From Neisseriaceae bacterium HSC-16F19 (GTDB lineage Bacteria > Pseudomonadota > Gammaproteobacteria > Burkholderiales > Neisseriaceae): 64,000 bases of DNA. The stretch covers positions 1-64,000 of the forward strand of contig NZ_JALJZY010000010.1 in the NCBI RefSeq assembly GCF_024171525.1, read 5' to 3'. The notes beneath the pieces are model-generated. The model was given only the letters and a program-made list of their open reading frames with translations, had not been told where the DNA came from and searched no databases. The stretch's first letter is position 1. Every line of letters begins with the position of its first letter. Positions 1 through 7,514 of this stretch are shown here, one piece after another. The position numbers and the translations under genes were made by a program.

Positions 1-759
1 GTTGCAGATAGTGGTTTACTCTCCAAACAAAATATTGCTCTATTACAGGAAGCTGGTTATCACTACATTCTTGGGGCCCGACTGAAAAATATGCCTCAAT
101 CCCTACAAGGGAACCTTTTGGCTGAACAGTGGCAAGATAATCAAACTAGGAGCTTTCAAATTGATACAGACCGGCTGGTAGTGCATTACAGCCATAAACG
201 TGCGCATAGGGATAAAGACAATCGTCGTAAAGGTTTAGAGCGCTTACAAAAGCGGGTACGTAGCGGACAGCTCACCAAAGCACATTTAAATAATAGAGGC
301 TACAACAAATACCTTGTGATGCGGGGAGAAGTTATGGTGGATATTGACATGGAAAAATATGAACAAGATGGTGCTTGGGATGGACTGAAAGGATATATGA
401 CCAATACCTCTCTAACAGAGACGGAGCTCTTAAGGCATTACGGACAGCTTTGGCAGATTGAACGGGCATTTAGAATGTCAAAGACGGATTTAAGAATTCG
501 TCCAATCTACCATCGTCTGGAAAGCCGTATTCGAGCACATATCTGTATTGTCTTTGTAGCCTACAGCATTATGAAAACCCTGGAGACAGCATTACACCAA
601 GAACAATCCACACTTTCACTCAAAAAAGCAGGAGAACTTACGCAGAATATGTATCAGATACAGATTGAGTTACCTGCATCGAAACAGCGAAGAACGATTC
701 TGCTGGGCATGGATGAGGAACAGCAAGAATTATTGGATATTTGCCGTAAGTACTTTTAG
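1..759 (+). CDS. IS transposase, IS1634/IS4-like (5' end outside window)
   Basis: The reading frame is open from base 1 to the stop at 757-759, so the N-terminal part lies upstream of the window. About 252 residues are visible. The first residues VADSGLLSKQN fit the region around the second catalytic Asp of IS4/IS1634-type DDE transposases. The C-terminal part contains QIERAFRMSKTDLRIRP, the block that carries the catalytic Glu in this family, followed by a His- and Arg-rich helix. Base composition is clearly more AT-rich than in the following genes, as expected for a recently acquired insertion sequence. The visible part has no frameshift, so the copy may be intact. Terminal repeats could not be defined because the left end is missing. 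Confidence 0.85.
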   Translation, partial: VADSGLLSKQNIALLQEAGYHYILGARLKNMPQSLQGNLLAEQWQDNQTRSFQIDTDRLVVHYSHKRAHRDKDNRRKGLERLQKRVRSGQLTKAHLNNRGYNKYLVMRGEVMVDIDMEKYEQDGAWDGLKGYMTNTSLTETELLRHYGQLWQIERAFRMSKTDLRIRPIYHRLESRIRAHICIVFVAYSIMKTLETALHQEQSTLSLKKAGELTQNMYQIQIELPASKQRRTILLGMDEEQQELLDICRKYF

Positions 760-815
760 GGTGTGTCGTTGCGGAAAACAGGTGCGAATTGATATTTTTT
801 GGCAAGGGAAAATGT

Positions 816-843
816 TTTCAGGCAGCCTTAAGGCTGCCTGAAA
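816..843. terminator. DUS pair forming a perfect hairpin
   Basis: A perfect 28-base palindrome made of two head-to-head simDUS 12-mers (TTCAGGCAGCCT and AGGCTGCCTGAA). It lies 57 bases after the transposase stop. Inverted DUS pairs are well known to serve as factor-independent terminators in Neisseria. It could work on either strand, although no strong T-run follows. Confidence 0.6.
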
Positions 844-921
844 TGAAATTAATTTATTGAATTTATAATTTAATTTTTAAAATTGAAATAAATGCAATTG
901 AATTCATTTGCATTCGATTTG

Positions 922-1002
922 TTATCGAAATGTGATGCCAAGTTCGATTTGATCCGTATCGGACAAAATGTATACAACTGTATCAATTGGGTCTTTGGCG
1001 CG
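922..1002 (-). pseudogene. possible 3' remnant of an outer-membrane protein gene
   Basis: In this low-GC strip between the IS and bioD, the minus strand reads to a stop at 922-924 with the end TVVYILSDTDQIELGITFR. Alternating hydrophobic residues ending in an aromatic-Arg pair resemble the last beta-strand of an outer-membrane barrel. Only about 25 codons look gene-like, and the frame then runs into the bioD end. This is a weak call and the resemblance may be chance. Confidence 0.18.
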
Positions 1003-1021
1003 CTTGCAACTGAGTTGCAAG
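1003..1021 (-). terminator. hairpin abutting the bioD stop
   Basis: An 8-bp stem (CTTGCAAC / GTTGCAAG) with a 3-base loop begins directly after the bioD stop codon on the minus strand. No T-run follows, so it may protect the 3' end rather than terminate alone. Confidence 0.35.
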
Positions 1022-1666
1022 TTACATCTCTTGTGCCGCCAACAAAGTAAACTCGGTTTCCGGCCAGTGTGCGGCCAAATGGTTTTGCAAATAATGTTGG
1101 CTGTCGGCATCAATCACCGGGTCGGCGGGCGGGTGGGTGTTGTAAATCACCCGCGCCACGCGGATGCCGTATTGGCGGCAGGCCATCAGGCTGAGCAGGG
1201 TGTGGTTGAGGCTGCCCAAGCGGCCGCTGGTGACGAGGATGAGCGGATAGTCGCGTTCGGCCACAAAGTCGAGCAGGGTGTGGTCGCCGTCGTAGGGTAC
1301 GGCCAGGCCGCCGGCGCCTTCGATCAGCACACAATCGTAGCGCTCGGCCAAAATGGCGGTGGCGCGGTCGATGACTGCTGGGTCGATGCGCTGCCCCTGC
1401 CGTGCCGCGGCCAGATGCGGTGAGCAGGGGTAATCGAATACATAGGGGCAGGTAGTGCCGTCCTGATCTTCCGGCAATAAATCTAAGCCTTGCAGGCGGC
1501 GGTGCAGCAGGATGTCTTCCGACAGCCCCCGGCAGCCGGTCTGCACCATTTTTTGGGTCACCACCCGCTCGCCGCGCTGCATACGCTCGCGGGCGTAGAG
1601 GCCGGTGGCGACGGTTTTGCCGATGCCGGTGTCGATGCCGGATACAAATAGGATTTCTGCGCTCAT
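1022..1666 (-). CDS. bioD: dethiobiotin synthetase BioD
   Basis: ATP-dependent cyclisation of 7,8-diaminopelargonate with CO2 to dethiobiotin, the step before biotin synthase; cytosolic. The N-terminus MSAEILFVSGIDTGIGKT holds the family P-loop (GxDTxxGKT), and EGAGGLAVP in the middle is the conserved second motif. The ATG at 1664-1666 gives 214 residues, normal for BioD. A 19-residue extension upstream would run through a DUS and has no homology, so it was rejected. No other biotin gene is in the window. Upstream is the quasi-palindromic DUS at 1685-1701 and a repeat-filled gap, so the gene appears to be transcribed alone. Confidence 0.93.
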   Translation of the reverse strand: MSAEILFVSGIDTGIGKTVATGLYARERMQRGERVVTQKMVQTGCRGLSEDILLHRRLQGLDLLPEDQDGTTCPYVFDYPCSPHLAAARQGQRIDPAVIDRATAILAERYDCVLIEGAGGLAVPYDGDHTLLDFVAERDYPLILVTSGRLGSLNHTLLSLMACRQYGIRVARVIYNTHPPADPVIDADSQHYLQNHLAAHWPETEFTLLAAQEM

Positions 1667-1684
1667 GGTTGATGTTGGGTTGGT

Positions 1685-1701
1685 TTTCAGGCTGCCTGAA
1701 A
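1685..1701. repeat. quasi-palindromic DUS 17-mer (representative of eight)
   Basis: TTTCAGGCTGCCTGAAA reads AGGCTGCCTGAA (simDUS) on one strand and AGGCAGCCTGAA (the kingDUS spelling) on the other. The two arms differ only at the centre base. The same 17-mer, in one or other orientation, occurs at 6385-6401, 14532-14548, 18748-18764, 22975-22991, 24090-24106, 36179-36195 and 38746-38762, always between genes. Single simDUS copies also lie inside genes, for example at 3094-3105 in pabB. Confidence 0.8.
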
Positions 1702-1986
1702 GGTACGGGCATTGATGCCTCAATCTAAGTTAGTTGCGTAGCTTGGGTCGTCAGACCTAACACACTCTGAACGTTTAACAGTTGTTGGGTTTTCAATCCA
1801 AGCTACGGCTGCTTATATGCGTTAGAGATCCTGCGACTGCGCGCAGGATGACAGCACGGGTCATTCTGCGCGCAGCGTAGCGAAGTCGCAGAATCTGTTT
1901 TCAGTTGCGTAGCTTGGGTCGTCAACCCCAATGCTTGCTTAACGTGCCTGCTACACCATAGGTATCTACACAAGCTCACAGTAGCC

Positions 1987-2048
1987 GTAGGTCGGCTCTC
2001 CGAGCCGACGCGCATACAGATAAACGTCGGCTCGGAGAGCCGACCTAC
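1987..2048. repeat. palindromic repeat family 1 (GTAGGTCGGCTCTCCGAGCC)
   Basis: Two outer arms GTAGGTCGG / CCGACCTAC enclose two nested copies of the self-complementary core TCGGCTCTCCGAGCCGA, giving a cruciform-prone unit of about 62 bases. Further copies lie at 21231-21291 and 59022-59082 with different loops. Confidence 0.8.
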
Positions 2049-2051
2049 CCG

Positions 2052-2121
2052 CTTTGGCGACGCAAAGAATACATCCGCGTGACCGTAGGGAATTTCGTGG
2101 GACGGCCATGAAGCGCAAAGT
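2052..2121. repeat. dispersed repeat shared with 16118-16186
   Basis: The reverse complement of this stretch matches 16118-16186, including GCGCTTCATGGCCGTCCCAC and TCCCTACGGTCACGCGGAT, with a few mismatches. It does not look coding. It is probably a fragment of a larger decayed repeat. Confidence 0.6.
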
Positions 2122-2294
2122 GCAATATTCAGCAATGTGTACAACAAGGCTGCACAAATTTCTGTGTTCAGGCAGCTTTAATATTTGTGCGGATTCTTTG
2201 GTTCTTCGGCCAATATTTCTGGAACGTTGGGCAAGCGTTGGGTCTGGCGACCCAAGCTACGGCTAAACCAATGTGTCGGATACAAGTATCCGAC

Positions 2295-4106
2295 CTACAT
2301 CCACACCGCCTCCACTTCCATCACACCGCGCACGGCGTTGCACAGCAGCCAGCGGCGGGCCGGGCGCAAGTCGGTAATGGTGAGGTGGCTGAATTGCACG
2401 TTATCGCTGCCCAAATAGCGTTGCGGCTCGGCCAGTACGGCTTGGCGCATCACACCTGGGAGGATGGGTAGATCAGTACCGGGGGTGTGCCAGCCGTCGG
2501 CCAGTTGCACAAATACATTGCTGCGGCCGCCTTCCAGCAGTATGCCGTTTTCGTCGAACAAGAGCGCGTCGAAGCAGTCGTGCACGGCGGCGTCCTGCCA
2601 GGCTTGGTCGTACACGGCGCGGTGGTCGGTTTTGTATTGTGCCAGCAGGCCGGGGCGGATGCGGCGGGCGGGATCTATGAGTACGCGCTGCGGGGCGGTG
2701 AGTGCGGTCAGCGGCTGTTGTTCGTGGGTGAGGCTGCCGTCGGGGTGCAGGCAGATGCGCACGCGGCGGCTGCCTGAAGCCGCAGCTTCTAGCACGGCCT
2801 GATGCAGGGCTTGGGCGATGTTTTCCGCATCAGCGGGGAATTGCAAATCGGCGGCGGCGCGGCTGAGGCGCGCTTGGTGCAGGGGCAGGAGCGGGCAGGC
2901 GCCGTCGTGCACGGCCAGGCTTTCAATCAGCGCCACCGTGGGCGGCAGCGCGGTGACAAAGGCGCTTTTCCATTGGCATTCGGTGTATTCGTCTGCAGCC
3001 ACGCTGTCGGTGACGATGCCGCTGCCCACGCCCATTACGCCGCGCCCGCCGTGTGCTGTGGGGGTGATTTGCAGGGTGCGGATGGCCACATTGAGGCTGC
3101 CTGAAAAACCGGGGCCGCTGTGGCAGGGAGCGATGTGGCCGAGGCTGCCGGTGTAGAGATGGCGCGGGCTGTGCTCCAGCGTGTCGATGATGTGCATGCT
3201 CATGCGCTTGGGTGCGCCGGTGATGGAGCCGCAGGGGAAGGTGGCGCGGATGATGTCGGCCAGCGGTGTGCCGGGGCGGATGTCGGCTTCCACGGTGCTG
3301 GTCATCTGCCATACTTTGCCAAAGGCGGCGACATCGAAGGCGCTGGGCACGCGCACGCCGCCGGTGCGGGCGATGCGGCCGAGGTCGTTGCGCAGCAAAT
3401 CCACAATCATCACGTTTTCGGCACGGTTTTTCGGGTCTTGGCGCAGGGCGTTCGCGCGTTCTTCATCATGGCCGTCGTGGCAGATGGGGGCGGTGCCTTT
3501 CATGGGGCGGGTTTCGATACGGCCGTCGGCATGGAGGTGCAAAAACAATTCCGGCGACAGGCATAAAGTCCAGGCGGCGTCATCGGGCAGGCAGGCCAGC
3601 GCGGCATAGGGCACGGGCTGGCGCGCGCGCAGACGGCGGTACAGACCTGCGGGCGGGCCGTAGGTGTCAAAGCCGAGGCGCACGGTGTGGTTGATCTGGT
3701 AGGTGTCGCCGCGGGCGATGGCGGCGTGGATGGTGGCAATATCGTCCAAATAGTCTGGCCGCCCGGTGTCGCTGTGGCAACGGGCAATGCCGTTGGGACT
3801 GCCGTCGTCCTGTTGTGTCAGCCAGTGTTCGGTTTGCGCGGCATCGAGGCGGCGCTGTACGGCAAACCAATGCACGCTCATATGGCCGGAATGCGCCGGA
3901 GTATCGTCCAAACCGTGCAGCGGGCGGCCGAAATCATAGGGCAGCCACAAGACCGCATGCCAGCCTTGCCGCCAGCCGTGCTGCAAACAGGCGTCCAGCG
4001 CATCCAAATCGGCGGCGGCCAAGCGGTCGCAAGCCTGCCAGTGTTGGAACAGGCGCGCATGGCCGTGGGTGATGTCGTCCAAAAGCACAAAACAATCGCG
4101 GTTCAT
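2295..4106 (-). CDS. pabB: aminodeoxychorismate synthase I / aminodeoxychorismate lyase fusion
   Basis: Makes p-aminobenzoate for folate. The first ~350 residues are a chorismate-binding PabB domain with RPMKGTAP, LLRNDLGRIARTGGV and CGSITGAPKRMSM, which match the substrate and Mg sites. The remaining ~240 residues are a class IV PLP aminotransferase-like PabC domain with LLEGGRSNVF. Total length is 603 residues from the ATG at 4104-4106; the frame is open further upstream but overlaps the next gene and is Ala/Arg-rich shadow. An intragenic DUS at 3094-3105 encodes part of FSGSLN. The stop codon (2295-2297) lies within a palindromic repeat (2275-2298), so the 3' end may have been reshaped by repeat insertion. 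A PabA glutaminase is not encoded nearby. Confidence 0.93.
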   Translation of the reverse strand: MNRDCFVLLDDITHGHARLFQHWQACDRLAAADLDALDACLQHGWRQGWHAVLWLPYDFGRPLHGLDDTPAHSGHMSVHWFAVQRRLDAAQTEHWLTQQDDGSPNGIARCHSDTGRPDYLDDIATIHAAIARGDTYQINHTVRLGFDTYGPPAGLYRRLRARQPVPYAALACLPDDAAWTLCLSPELFLHLHADGRIETRPMKGTAPICHDGHDEERANALRQDPKNRAENVMIVDLLRNDLGRIARTGGVRVPSAFDVAAFGKVWQMTSTVEADIRPGTPLADIIRATFPCGSITGAPKRMSMHIIDTLEHSPRHLYTGSLGHIAPCHSGPGFSGSLNVAIRTLQITPTAHGGRGVMGVGSGIVTDSVAADEYTECQWKSAFVTALPPTVALIESLAVHDGACPLLPLHQARLSRAAADLQFPADAENIAQALHQAVLEAAASGSRRVRICLHPDGSLTHEQQPLTALTAPQRVLIDPARRIRPGLLAQYKTDHRAVYDQAWQDAAVHDCFDALLFDENGILLEGGRSNVFVQLADGWHTPGTDLPILPGVMRQAVLAEPQRYLGSDNVQFSHLTITDLRPARRWLLCNAVRGVMEVEAVWM

Positions 4107-4117
4107 GGCGAGTGCTT

Positions 4118-4984
4118 TCAGGCAGCCAGATGGGCGGCCAGGGTTTGCAGGGCAGGCCAGGCTTGGGCTTTGAGCGTGCCTTGGCGCAGCAGCCGCGCCG
4201 GATGCGGCACAACCACATAGGGCAGGCCGCCCAGCACCGAGGCCAGCAGCGGCGGGTGCGGCAGGAAATCCTGACCCAGCAGCAGCACGGCTTTGGGTTG
4301 CAGCCACGCCAGCTGTTGCGCCAGCCACGGCAGGCAGGCGGCACGGGCATCGGCGCCGGGGTGGATGCTGGCCGTGGGCGTGCATTTGACTTGGCTGGTG
4401 TAATACACCTGTGCGGGGTCTATGCCTGCGGCGGTGAGCATATTGTTGAGCAAGACCCCGGCCTCGCCGCTGAGCAATTCGCCGGCAATATCGTCCTGCG
4501 GCGCCGGATTGGGACTGATGACCAGCAGGCGTGCGTGTTCGGAACCGCGGCCGGGCAGGGAGTTGCGCCGTTCGCCGGCGAGATTGCAGCGGCGGCAGTC
4601 ATTGAGCAGTTGCGGCAGGGTGGCCCAGTCGGCGGCGGGCAATGCGGGCGCGGGGGCGGGCGCGGCTGTTTTGGCTGCGGCAGGCGCCGTGCGGGGCGGC
4701 GCTGTGTTGTCTGCCGCAGCCTGGCCGATATTGAGTGAGGAGAGCAGGGCGCGACGGGCTTGGGCGGCCGCGGGTGCAGGTGTGTCGTGTGTCTGGTCAG
4801 GAGCGGATACGGGCGCAGGCGTGCTTGCGTTTGCAGCGGTTTCCACGGCGATGGTGCGCGCCGCAGGCACAGCAGCGGATGTGTCGGCTTCAGGCAGCCC
4901 GTCTTCCACGTGCGCACCCTGACGCAGCCACATCGGGCCCAGGCCCAAGGCGGCGTGCAGATGCACATAGCGGTGGCTTAACAT
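4118..4984 (-). CDS. uracil-DNA glycosylase, family 4-like iron-sulfur enzyme
   Basis: Expected to excise uracil from DNA. The 288-residue protein has a short N-terminal segment, an Ala/Pro-rich linker (about residues 30-118) and a C-terminal glycosylase domain. Cys130, Cys133, Cys201 and Cys217 have the spacing of the 4Fe-4S ligands of family 4 enzymes, and HPARLL near residue 261 matches the minor-groove motif. The active-site motif is unusual: ISPNPAPQDDIAG replaces the common GEAPGxxED. The start at 4982-4984 overlaps the end of rimI by 7 bases, so translation is probably coupled. The tsaB-rimI-UDG arrangement suggests one operon. Confidence 0.82.
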   Translation of the reverse strand: MLSHRYVHLHAALGLGPMWLRQGAHVEDGLPEADTSAAVPAARTIAVETAANASTPAPVSAPDQTHDTPAPAAAQARRALLSSLNIGQAAADNTAPPRTAPAAAKTAAPAPAPALPAADWATLPQLLNDCRRCNLAGERRNSLPGRGSEHARLLVISPNPAPQDDIAGELLSGEAGVLLNNMLTAAGIDPAQVYYTSQVKCTPTASIHPGADARAACLPWLAQQLAWLQPKAVLLLGQDFLPHPPLLASVLGGLPYVVVPHPARLLRQGTLKAQAWPALQTLAAHLAA

Positions 4985-5424
4985 AAACACTCCATCAGCA
5001 CGGCGTCTTCGCCGTTGTCGGCATAATAGGCGCGGCGGCGGCCGCATTCCTTAAAACCGCATTGGCGGTAGAGCGCCAGCGCGGCCTCATTGCCCGCACG
5101 CACTTCCAGCAGCAGCCGTGTCCAAGCGGCGGCGCGGGCATGCTGTTGCAAGGCGGCCAGCAGTTGGCGGGCATGGCCCCGTCGGCGGCAGTCGGGGTGG
5201 GTGTCCAGCAGCAGGATTTCCGCTTCGTCCACCATCTCTTGCCATACCAGCATGGCCGCCACGCCGTATTGCGCATGCGGCAGCAGCCACAGCGCATTGC
5301 CCGCATTTAAGGCTGCCTGAAGCTGGTTTTGCGACCACGGATGCGGATTGCACGCGATTTCCAAGGCGGCCAAAGCGGGCAGGTCTTCTGCCGTGGCGTA
5401 ACGCAGCGGTGCGGGCGGCGTCAT
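4978..5424 (-). CDS. rimI: ribosomal-protein S18 alanine N-acetyltransferase RimI
   Basis: GNAT-family acetyltransferase of 148 residues. CRRRGHARQLL in the centre is the acetyl-CoA pyrophosphate loop (Q/RxxGxG/A), and NEAALALYRQCGFKECGRR is the usual C-terminal block of RimI proteins. It acetylates the N-terminus of S18 in the family model. The start ATG (5422-5424) overlaps the tsaB stop as ATGA, and its own stop overlaps the glycosylase start. The tsaB-rimI pair is a widespread arrangement and supports both names. Confidence 0.88.
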   Translation of the reverse strand: MTPPAPLRYATAEDLPALAALEIACNPHPWSQNQLQAALNAGNALWLLPHAQYGVAAMLVWQEMVDEAEILLLDTHPDCRRRGHARQLLAALQQHARAAAWTRLLLEVRAGNEAALALYRQCGFKECGRRRAYYADNGEDAVLMECLC

Positions 5425-6095
5425 GCGCCAGCCTTGCGGGCCGCCTGTTCGGCGGCGGTGAGCGCCACTTTGTCGCGCACATACAAAAGTGCGGCGTGTT
5501 GGGCATCGGTGGCGGTATAGCGGCCGGATGCGGCCAGTTGCAGATAATGTTCCGCCCCGGGCATCAGCGCCCGGCCTGCCACCGGCAAGACGGCATCGGT
5601 AAGCGCAAAGGCATTGCCCACACCGACCCCGTGTTCACAGCCCGGCGGCAAGCGGATTTCTTGGGCGCTGCCGACGGCGTAATCGCTCAGGCGCTGCCCG
5701 GCACGGGTATCGAACCAGGCGTAAAACACCTCGCCCATGCGCGCATCGGTGGCGGCAAGCACGCAGGGCTCATCCGGCGCCAGCGCGGCCACGGCATCGA
5801 GGCAGGGAATGCCGATTAAGGGCGTATCCCACGGCGCCGCCAAGCCCTGGGCCACACCGATGCCGATGCGCAAACCGGTAAACGCCCCCGGCCCCTGGGC
5901 ATAAACCACTGCATCCACATCGGCCACGGCCAAACCCGCCTCGGCCAGCAAGGCGCCGATGGCGGGCAGGATGCGTTGCGACTGGCGGTGTCCGGCCTCT
6001 TCCGTGTGCAGCAACACGCGTCCCTGGTGGGACAGACCCAGCGACAGGGCGGTGGTGGAAGTGTCTATGGCCAGATGGGTGGGATGACTGCTCAT
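5421..6095 (-). CDS. tsaB: tRNA threonylcarbamoyladenosine modification protein TsaB
   Basis: The partner that scaffolds TsaD in synthesis of t6A at position 37 of ANN-decoding tRNAs. The 224-residue protein begins with LAIDTSTTALSLGL, the ASKHA-fold phosphate-1 signature, and has QGPGAFTGLRIGIGVAQGLA near residue 70, a hallmark of TsaB/YeaZ. Length is normal. It is the first gene of the tsaB-rimI-UDG minus-strand set, and a Correia-like element begins 31 bases upstream of its start (6127-6310), where its promoter must lie. Confidence 0.93.
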   Translation of the reverse strand: MSSHPTHLAIDTSTTALSLGLSHQGRVLLHTEEAGHRQSQRILPAIGALLAEAGLAVADVDAVVYAQGPGAFTGLRIGIGVAQGLAAPWDTPLIGIPCLDAVAALAPDEPCVLAATDARMGEVFYAWFDTRAGQRLSDYAVGSAQEIRLPPGCEHGVGVGNAFALTDAVLPVAGRALMPGAEHYLQLAASGRYTATDAQHAALLYVRDKVALTAAEQAARKAGA

Positions 6096-6126
6096 GGCGG
6101 GGTGTATGGCGTAAAATGGCCGCCAT

Positions 6127-6310
6127 TATATAGTCTTTCCAAATAAGATTGATACCGCGTTGCTGCGCCAGGCTCGAAGAGAGCGATTTTTGTAAGCCGC
6201 TAAAGCGACAACAAAATCAGCTCCGTACTACCCGTACTGTCTTTCCCACGGGACTTCGCTGCGCTTGCGGCTCTTTGCTGCCTTGTCTCAATCTTATTTG
6301 GTGTGACTAC
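6127..6310. mobile_element. Correia-like element, long variant
   Basis: Begins TATAGTCTTTCC and ends GTGTGACTAC. The outer arms AAATAAGATTGA / TCAATCTTATTT are inverted repeats, and the inner parts CGTTGCTGCGCC, CCGTACTGTCT and TTGCTGCCTTGTCTC match the 102-bp elements at 7389-7490 and 14383-14484. It is about 80 bases longer because of an internal segment (about 6170-6265). Correia elements in pathogenic Neisseria also exist as short and long forms. The right end is degenerate. Confidence 0.7.
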
Positions 6311-6405
6311 TCCCGCGCCGGACAGGATATGGTGCGGACTTTGTTTTCAATAGGAATATCGCCCACCATGCATAAGGATAGGGCTTTCAGGCTGCCTGAA
6401 AAACC

Positions 6406-6604
6406 TGAGACCTTTGCAAAACCTCATGTGCCACCATAAACATAAAACCGACGTCATTCCTGCGAAAGCGGGAATCCATGGGTAAACCTAAGAAACCATT
6501 TTTAAAACAATGAATTCATAAGCAAATAGATGGATTCCCGCTTTCGCGGGAATGACGGCAGTTAAGGTTTTAGGCTGCCTGAAAGCAGTTTTGCAGAGGT
6601 CTCA
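6406..6604. mobile_element. miniature inverted-repeat element A, copy 1
   Basis: Terminal repeats TGAGACCTTTGCAAAAC (6406-6422) and GTTTTGCAGAGGTCTCA (6588-6604) differ at one base. Inside lie two inverted copies of the dRS3-like palindrome ATTCCTGCGAAAGCGGGAAT / ATTCCCGCTTTCGCGGGAAT and a simDUS near the right end. It has no coding capacity. GAGACCTTTGCAAAA termini resemble those of IS5-group elements, so it was probably mobilised in trans. Copy 2 is at 30140-30336. Confidence 0.75.
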
Positions 6605-6691
6605 CCCTGTTTTAAAAGCGGTACAAGTTGATTGATGGGTTTTTAGCTATGTAGTAACATTTATACAATTAAAATAAACAAGGAAATAGCC

Positions 6692-6958
6692 ATGACTTCC
6701 ATCATCAGCAGTCGTGAATTTAACCAGCATACCCATAAGGCACAGCGGGAAGCGGAAAAAGCACCGGTCTTTATCACCAATCGGGGCAAGTTGGCGCATG
6801 TGCTGCTGAGCTATGCCGATTATCAGAAATTGGTCGGCCAAGGGAGCAATACATTGGAGGTGCTGATGAATCTGAACAGCCCCGATGTGGCGGATATTCC
6901 CTTGCCGCTGGCGCCGCGCCGTTCGGCACAACGCCGTCCTGTGAATTTTGAGGAGTAA
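6692..6958 (+). CDS. Phd/YefM-type antitoxin (FitA-like)
   Basis: An 88-residue antitoxin partner for the PIN toxin that follows. The first ~60 residues (SSREFNQHTHKAQREAEKAP, then VFITNRGKLAHVLLSYADYQKL) form the Phd/YefM DNA-binding and dimerisation fold. The acidic/Arg tail is the expected toxin-wrapping segment. AAGGAA precedes the ATG by 7 bases. The stop lies 4 bases before the toxin GTG, and the antitoxin's last codons (GAGGAG) serve as the toxin's ribosome-binding site, so translation is coupled. Such antitoxins normally autorepress the operon; no operator could be defined. Confidence 0.85.
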   Translation: MTSIISSREFNQHTHKAQREAEKAPVFITNRGKLAHVLLSYADYQKLVGQGSNTLEVLMNLNSPDVADIPLPLAPRRSAQRRPVNFEE

Positions 6959-6962
6959 GGCG

Positions 6963-7385
6963 GTGTATTTGTTGGATACCAATGTAATCAGTGAAATGCG
7001 CAAGGTGCGACAAGGCCGGGCCGACTCCAATGTGAGCGCATGGCTGGCCGGGACCGTGCCGGAATTGTTGTACACCTGTCCGGTGGTGACCATGGAACTG
7101 GAGCGGGGTATTTTGGATATGGAGCGCAAAGACCCGCAGCAAGGGCAGGCTTTGCGGGCATGGTATGCGGCGCTGATGACCCATGTGTTTCATGAGCGCA
7201 TTGTCGCGATAGATGCCCAAACGGCGGCCATCTGTGCCGGACTGCATATTCCCGATAAAGCGCCGGAAAACGATGCCTGGATAGCGGCGGTGGCCTTACA
7301 GCACGGCCTGACCCTGGTGACCCGCAATACGGCCGATTTTGAACGCACAGGGGTTAGACTGCTCAATCCTTTTCAGGCAGCCTGA
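6963..7385 (+). CDS. VapC/FitB-type PIN-domain ribonuclease toxin
   Basis: A 140-residue PIN-domain endoribonuclease. The acidic residues expected at the metal site are visible: Asp5 (LLDTNVISE), Glu45 (TMELERGI), Asp104 (ENDAWIAA) and Asp125 (NTADF). The GTG at 6963 is chosen because AGGAG lies 7 bases upstream and MYLLDTNVISEMRK is the standard VapC start; a TTG at 6948 would sit inside the antitoxin. The layout matches gonococcal fitAB, though the antitoxin here is Phd-like. The stop (7383-7385) lies 1 base before a Correia-like element. Confidence 0.88.
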   Translation: MYLLDTNVISEMRKVRQGRADSNVSAWLAGTVPELLYTCPVVTMELERGILDMERKDPQQGQALRAWYAALMTHVFHERIVAIDAQTAAICAGLHIPDKAPENDAWIAAVALQHGLTLVTRNTADFERTGVRLLNPFQAA

Positions 7386-7386
7386 A

Positions 7387-7492
7387 TATAGTCATTTAAA
7401 ATAAGAATGATACGGCGTTGCTGCGCCTTGCCGTACTATCTGTACTGTCTGCGGCTTGCTGCCTTGTCTCATTCTTATTTTATTCGACTATA
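7387..7492. mobile_element. Correia-like element, short form
   Basis: A 106-base unit from TATAGTCATTTAAAATAAGA to TCTTATTTTATTCGACTATA, with terminal inverted repeats and a TA at each end. The core ACTATCTGTACTGTCTGCGG matches the known Correia core (GCAGACAGTACAGATAGT in reverse). It is nearly identical, in opposite orientation, to 14381-14486. It abuts the toxin stop and ends 22 bases before gluQ, so it could supply a promoter or an RNase III site. Confidence 0.85.
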
Positions 7493-7514
7493 GCTCAATA
7501 TCAACTCTTCACTT

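Larger units (their letters stand above)
1724..2294. other. repeat-filled intergenic region, no gene
   Basis: No credible coding region was seen. The gap is a patchwork of palindromic repeats. 1736-1806 is a diverged copy of the 'GTAGGTTGGGTC' family. 1825-1897 is a hairpin built on ATCCTGCGACT / AGTCGCAGAAT, repeated at 41150-41224. 1987-2048 is a 'GTAGGTCGGCTC' palindrome. 2052-2121 shares sequence with 16118-16186. 2275-2298 is a half copy of the 'GTCGGATAC' family. Short open frames here are antisense or frame shadows of these repeats. Confidence 0.7.

Noticed and set aside
922..1113. A complete 63-codon gene on the minus strand
   Set aside because: Its first half overlaps bioD in another frame; only the last ~25 codons might be a remnant.
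1724..2294. Short genes in the repeat region
   Set aside because: All frames are short, overlap palindromes and lack ribosome-binding sites.
2923..4385. Long N-terminal extension and alternative frames across pabB and the glycosylase
   Set aside because: Arg/Ala/Pro-rich composition typical of GC-rich shadow frames; the family domains start at 4106 and 4984.
6149..6439. 96-codon open frame within the long Correia-like element
   Set aside because: It lies in the element and its flank, has no homologous look and no start signals.
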